Origin: Clostridiales bacterium
GTDB lineage: Bacteria > Bacillota > Clostridia > Oscillospirales > JAAYXM01
Direction of reading: 5' to 3'
Length of the DNA stretch: 10,177 bases
Assembly: GCA_012515925.1 (NCBI GenBank)
Contig: JAAYXM010000034.1
Span: 1-10,177, forward strand
How positions within the stretch are numbered: position 1 is the first letter of the stretch; the number at the start of each line of letters is the position of its first letter. This document shows, piece after piece, positions 7,428 to 10,177 of this stretch. The position numbers and the translations under genes are program-made. The notes under the pieces are model-generated. The model was not told the DNA's origin. It saw nothing but the letters and a program-made list of their open reading frames with translations, and made no database searches.

Positions 7428-7633
7428 ATGGAGAAATCTTCTTCGCTGAAGTAATCCCGGCTTATGTATTCGGGTTCGGGCGGTATTCGTTTTGTAGCGT
7501 CGTAGCGGTATTTCCGGCATCTGTAGTCCAGGGAGACAACGCCGTGCCTTTTGCACAGAGCCTGATTCTCGTCAATCATGTACGAATGCTCGCAATAGGC
7601 GCAGCATTGTCTGATGTCTTTATTGAAAAGCAT
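7424..7633 (-). CDS. Small Cys-rich protein, probable zinc-binding, function unknown
   Basis: This 69-residue protein has cysteines at 10, 11, 14, 27 and 39, which can be read as C11-x2-C14-x12-C27-x11-C39, a plausible four-Cys zinc site. Features are an N-terminal MLFNKDI, a central CKRHGVVSLDYRCRKYRYDATKR, and a C-terminal Pro/acidic tail ending SEEDFSI. I recognise it as similar to small uncharacterised proteins common in Oscillospiraceae-like Clostridia (MLFNK...CAYC...C...C..FRYDPLKR...P), recalled from memory and not searched. GAGGAG lies eight bases before the ATG (minus strand, 7647-7642). It starts 42 bases downstream of ylbJ on the same strand, so the two are probably co-transcribed, and it ends toward the shared terminator. 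No enzyme motif is visible. Confidence 0.85.
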   Translation of the reverse strand: MLFNKDIRQCCAYCEHSYMIDENQALCKRHGVVSLDYRCRKYRYDATKRIPPEPEYISRDYFSEEDFSI

Positions 7634-7675
7634 ATTCTCATCTCCTCGGATTCCTTGATATAACTATACACTATT

Positions 7676-8794
7676 TCAGCCGGATTTTCCATAGGTTTTT
7701 AAAAATTTCGCGATTGTATACGGCAGTATCGCGGCAAACGGCAGAATAAGCAGAATATCCGGAAAAACCGGGCTTTTTGGGCCGAACGAAACCGCGGTTA
7801 TCGGTTTGAGCGGGAATATAAGCGTTATAACACCCGCGTAAACCGCCGAAATAATTCCGTGCAGCAGTTTTCCGGCGATATAGCGCTTTACCGAAAGGCC
7901 GCTTCCGGCTATTACGGAAACCGTCTGCGAATGAATAGAAAAGCCCGCAAAACCCAGCATGAACGCGGAGATAATAAAGCCTTTCTGAATATCCATGCTC
8001 CTCGCGGATAACGCGAACAAGCCGTTTGTTACCTCGACGGCGCCCGTTATCAAAACATAAGCCGTATCATAGTCCGGCCCGAAGCTCGAAAACACGCCGC
8101 CGAACAGCCGGGATAAAGCCGGGATAATGCCGGAGATGTCCATAAGGCGCAGCACAACCGAAAAAAACACGATAAACGCGCTGATATTAAGACAGGATTT
8201 CAGAGCCGAGATTACCGAGTCAGTAAACGCGCCCGCTAAACCCGGGCTTCTTTTTTTAACGGGGATTTCAAAGCAGGGGGCGTCGGGCGAATACGCGGTG
8301 ACGCTCAGGAGCCAACCGAGTGTCAGAGCGGAGAGCACATGCACCGCGAGAAGCAGCGCGCCGCAGGTCATATCGCCGAACACCGCGTTTCCGGCGGCGC
8401 CTAAGATAAACGCGGGCCCCGAGTTGTTGCAAAAGCCAAGAAGCCTGTTTGCCTGCTCTTTTGTGCAAAGCCTGTTTTTATACAGGCGAACCGTCGTATA
8501 AGCGCCTATCGGATAGCCGCCGATAAGCCCCAATACGACGGGCGCGGCGCATGCCCCGTCAAGCTTAAAAAGACGCCGCATGATTCTCCTTAGCGTAACC
8601 CCCGGGTTTTCAACCATGTCTGATTCTACGATGAAACCCGATAATACGAAAAACGGAAACAACGCCGGTACTACCGAGCCGGCGCAAAGCTTTATTCCGG
8701 TTTTCGCGGCGTCCGCGGTTTCCGTTGGAAAAGCCACAAGCCCCGCGGCGAAAAGCAAAAGCCCCGAATAGACAAGAAAACCCTTAAAACTCAT
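7676..8794 (-). CDS. ylbJ: YlbJ/SpoVV-type sporulation integral membrane protein
   Basis: This is a polytopic membrane protein of 372 residues, with about eight to nine hydrophobic segments and a nucleoside-recognition (Gate)-type fold. Family signatures, in order, are VPALFPFFVLSGFI, GLIGGYPIGAYTTVRLY, RLLGFCNNSGPAFILGAAG, TDSVISALKSCLNISAFI, EVTNGL, and GFAGFSIHSQTVSVIAGSGL. In B. subtilis the YlbJ protein (SpoVV) is made in the mother cell under sigma E and is needed to move dipicolinic acid toward the forespore. The same role is inferred here, and it implies that the organism forms endospores. ATG at 8794 (MSFKGFLVYS) is preferred over an in-frame GTG at 8803; the ribosome binding site is weak (GGTGTG) for either. 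It is somewhat shorter than the B. subtilis protein. It is transcribed away from rlmB. Confidence 0.9.
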   Translation of the reverse strand: MSFKGFLVYSGLLLFAAGLVAFPTETADAAKTGIKLCAGSVVPALFPFFVLSGFIVESDMVENPGVTLRRIMRRLFKLDGACAAPVVLGLIGGYPIGAYTTVRLYKNRLCTKEQANRLLGFCNNSGPAFILGAAGNAVFGDMTCGALLLAVHVLSALTLGWLLSVTAYSPDAPCFEIPVKKRSPGLAGAFTDSVISALKSCLNISAFIVFFSVVLRLMDISGIIPALSRLFGGVFSSFGPDYDTAYVLITGAVEVTNGLFALSARSMDIQKGFIISAFMLGFAGFSIHSQTVSVIAGSGLSVKRYIAGKLLHGIISAVYAGVITLIFPLKPITAVSFGPKSPVFPDILLILPFAAILPYTIAKFLKTYGKSG

Positions 8795-8832
8795 AATACA
8801 CACCGACTTTTTTGTATAATAAATTATATTCG

Positions 8833-8845
8833 CACCGTACCGGTG
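8833..8845. promoter_or_regulatory. 13-bp dyad between divergent genes, possible operator
   Basis: CACCG-TAC-CGGTG is a perfect 5-bp-arm inverted repeat in otherwise A/T-rich DNA. It overlaps the end of the proposed ylbJ -10 region. It could be a regulator site or a small hairpin in the ylbJ leader. Confidence 0.3.
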
Positions 8846-8870
8846 TATTCTATTTCCGCCGATAAGATTA
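8842..8870 (-). promoter_or_regulatory. Possible sigma E-type promoter of ylbJ
   Basis: Reading the minus strand, TAATCTT (8870-8864) matches six of seven positions of the B. subtilis sigma E -35 (KMATATT). After a 14-base spacer, AATACACC (8849-8842) matches six of eight positions of the -10 (CATACAMT). The site is about 48 bases before the ATG. The match was made by eye in A/T-rich DNA. It is supported by the known sigma E control of spoVV in B. subtilis. Confidence 0.35.
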
Positions 8871-8909
8871 CAAATTATAGAAAAATGTGTTTTATTCCGA
8901 TAGTTTTCG

Positions 8910-8918
8910 TGCTATAAT
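8910..8918 (+). promoter_or_regulatory. Extended -10 promoter of rlmB
   Basis: TGCTATAAT is a perfect extended -10 element (TGnTATAAT). The -35 region 17 bases upstream (TTTTAT, 8890-8895) is poor, as tolerated by extended -10 promoters. Transcription would start near 8925, leaving a leader of about 70 bases. Confidence 0.7.
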
Positions 8919-8939
8919 AAGCCTTAGCGGTAATGAAAA

Positions 8940-8954
8940 CCGGACAGAGTCCGG
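8940..8954 (+). other. Short hairpin in the rlmB leader
   Basis: CCGGAC-AGA-GTCCGG forms a 6-bp GC-rich stem with a three-base loop about 43 bases before the start codon. No T-run follows, so it is not a terminator. It may stabilise the leader or be incidental. Confidence 0.4.
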
Positions 8955-8996
8955 CTCTCCTCGCCTTATTTAAACTCTACTTGGGGTAAACATATT

Positions 8997-9761
8997 ATGA
9001 TTGATAAAGAACTCGGCGAACGCGCCGGCGACGAAAATATAATCGAGGGACGAAACGCGGTAAACGAGGCGTTAAACGCGGGGCGGCCGATAGACAAGGT
9101 TTATTACAACACCGATTCCAAAGACGGCGCGTTTAAAAGTCTTGTCATGAGGATTAAGGAAACCGGCGCCGCGGCAATCGGCTGTGACAGGAAAAGGCTC
9201 GATTACATGAGCCGCACGGGCGCGCACCAGGGCATAATCGCGATAGTCTCCGCGCAGAAGTACAGCGATGTCCCGGATATTCTCGCACGCGCGGAAAGCT
9301 CCGGCCGGCCGGCGCTGATTGTGATTTGCGACGAGATAAGCGACCCGCATAATTTAGGCGCGATTATCCGCAGCGCGGAGGCCGCGGGCGCTCACGGCGT
9401 GATTATCCCGAAGCGCAGGAGCGCGGGACTCACCGCCGCTTGTGCCAAAGCGTCCGCCGGCGCAATCGAGCATATACCCGTCGCGAAGGTTTCTAATATT
9501 TCGGCCGCGATATCGGATTTGAAAAGCGGCGGGATTTGGATTTTCGGCACGAGCCTTGACGGCGAAACAAGCATTTACGACACGGATTTAACGGTCCCCG
9601 CGGCTATTGTGATAGGCTCGGAGGGCGGCGGCATGAGAAGGATAGTTTCCGAAAGCTGCGACTTTCTTATGAGAATTCCGATGCTCGGAAAAATCCAGTC
9701 CCTCAACGCCTCGGCCGCGGCCGCGGTGGCGCTGTTTGAAGTCGTGCGGCAGAGAAGATAA
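8997..9761 (+). CDS. rlmB: 23S rRNA (guanosine-2'-O-)-methyltransferase, SpoU/TrmH family
   Basis: This is an AdoMet-dependent 2'-O-methyltransferase acting on large-subunit rRNA (G2251 in E. coli numbering, by homology to RlmB). The 254-residue protein begins with an L30e-like substrate-binding domain (IIEGRNAVNEALNAGRPIDKVYYN, in residues 15-38; GAHQGIIA follows near 75). The SPOUT trefoil-knot domain carries the three SpoU motifs. Motif 1 is DPHNLGAIIRSAEAAG with N119 and catalytic R125. Motif 2 is IVIGSEGGGM (204-213) with E209. Motif 3 is IPMLGKIQSLNASAAAAV (227-244) with the S-L-N core at 235-237. The start has GGGG ten bases upstream. In many Firmicutes the gene sits after cysS and mrnC, whereas here it has its own promoter. 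A paralogous tRNA methyltransferase of the same family cannot be wholly excluded. Confidence 0.92.
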   Translation: MIDKELGERAGDENIIEGRNAVNEALNAGRPIDKVYYNTDSKDGAFKSLVMRIKETGAAAIGCDRKRLDYMSRTGAHQGIIAIVSAQKYSDVPDILARAESSGRPALIVICDEISDPHNLGAIIRSAEAAGAHGVIIPKRRSAGLTAACAKASAGAIEHIPVAKVSNISAAISDLKSGGIWIFGTSLDGETSIYDTDLTVPAAIVIGSEGGGMRRIVSESCDFLMRIPMLGKIQSLNASAAAAVALFEVVRQRR

Positions 9762-9804
9762 TGGCATAAACCGTATCCTAATAAACTATACGCGGAGGTT
9801 TTGC

Positions 9805-10177
9805 ATGGATATGAAAAAAATCGATAATAAAAGAACCGATGAGACCTTGCACGAGCTTTCCGTCAATTCGATATTAATGGAGATGTCCGATATTAATACC
9901 GGGGATATGGAATTCTCGGTCGAGGATATTCTCGCCGAATTTAAAAGCGAGGAAAGCGAAAACGGTAAGGTTGAAGAGGTTTCCAAACCGGACATACCCG
10001 AAACGGATATACCCGAAACAGAAATATCAGAAACGGACATATCCGAACAGGATTTGTCGGGTTTAGCCGGCATACCGGCGGAATATGACGAAAAATCCGA
10101 TTCCGATAACGCAAAGCGGGAAGAGATGCCGGTTAATACACCCGTGGAGATAAGCGTTACCGGGGTTGAGCTTAAAC
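9805..10177 (+). CDS. Acidic low-complexity protein of unknown function, 3'-truncated by the window edge
   Basis: An open frame of 124 codons begins at ATG 9805 with GGAGG six bases upstream (9794-9798) and runs off the window. It starts 43 bases after rlmB, so co-transcription is likely. The N-terminus (MDMKKIDNKRTDETLHEL) leads to SVNSILMEMSDINTGD and then MEFSVEDILAEFKSEES, a short amphipathic block. Residues 62-86 are five tandem pentapeptides of the form x-(D/E)-(I/L)-(S/P)-(E/G). The visible part is strongly acidic and has no membrane segment, no recognisable catalytic motif and few aromatic or Cys residues, so it is probably disordered. N-terminal motifs like SVEDILAEF followed by charged linkers occur, as I recall, on larger clostridial proteins whose main domains lie further downstream. 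Coding is supported by the ribosome binding site, the lack of stops and the repeat being in frame. The function is not recognisable. Confidence 0.8.
   Translation, partial: MDMKKIDNKRTDETLHELSVNSILMEMSDINTGDMEFSVEDILAEFKSEESENGKVEEVSKPDIPETDIPETEISETDISEQDLSGLAGIPAEYDEKSDSDNAKREEMPVNTPVEISVTGVELK
9988..10062 (+). repeat. Five in-frame 15-bp repeats encoding pentapeptides
   Basis: The encoded units are PDIPE, TDIPE, TEISE, TDISE and QDLSG. At DNA level the first four share a GAY/GAA-ATA-YCN-GAA pattern with synonymous differences (ACG/ACA, CCC/TCC/TCA). This suggests an older tandem duplication kept at protein level. Confidence 0.75.

Noticed and set aside
8127..8501. Plus-strand open frame of 124 codons inside ylbJ
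   Set aside because: The opposite strand carries a clear YlbJ-family protein. This frame has no ribosome binding site or coherent protein features.

Overview
The window looks like the chromosome of an anaerobic, endospore-forming member of the Firmicutes, class Clostridia, probably close to Oscillospiraceae/Ruminococcaceae. This rests on the style of the EF-Ts, LeuCD and CimA proteins, a YlbJ (SpoVV)-type sporulation membrane protein, strong GGAGG-type ribosome binding sites, and a small Cys-rich protein of a kind common in that group. No 16S gene or other firm taxonomic marker is present. Genes are densely packed, and I saw no insertion sequence, CRISPR array, tRNA, rRNA or prophage gene.

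Layout: (1) 1-860, the 3' part of tsf (EF-Ts), closed by a strong intrinsic terminator. (2) 918-1054, a short leader with a perfect 19-bp direct repeat. (3) 1055-7215, a tightly spaced operon leuA - small membrane protein - cimA - leuC - leuD - leuB, ended by a 16-bp-stem terminator that should work in both directions. (4) 7266-7427, a convergent intergenic region with a cluster of hairpins and a 7-bp-period repeat. (5) 7424-8794 on the minus strand, ylbJ followed by a small CxxC protein. (6) 8795-8996, a divergent promoter region. (7) 8997-9761, rlmB, a SpoU/TrmH-family 23S rRNA 2'-O-methyltransferase. (8) 9805 to the window end, the start of an acidic protein with pentapeptide repeats.

The operon should serve two pathways. 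LeuA commits 2-oxoisovalerate plus acetyl-CoA to leucine. CimA commits pyruvate plus acetyl-CoA to (R)-citramalate, giving 2-oxobutyrate for isoleucine without threonine deaminase. LeuCD and LeuB are the shared isomerase and dehydrogenase for both branches. The unexplained member is a 73-residue glycine-rich membrane protein between leuA and cimA that overlaps both.

No clearly new multi-gene system is visible. The most interesting unexplained items are the embedded small membrane protein, the leader direct repeat, the intergenic hairpin cluster and 7-mer repeat, and the repeat-bearing partial protein at the right edge.
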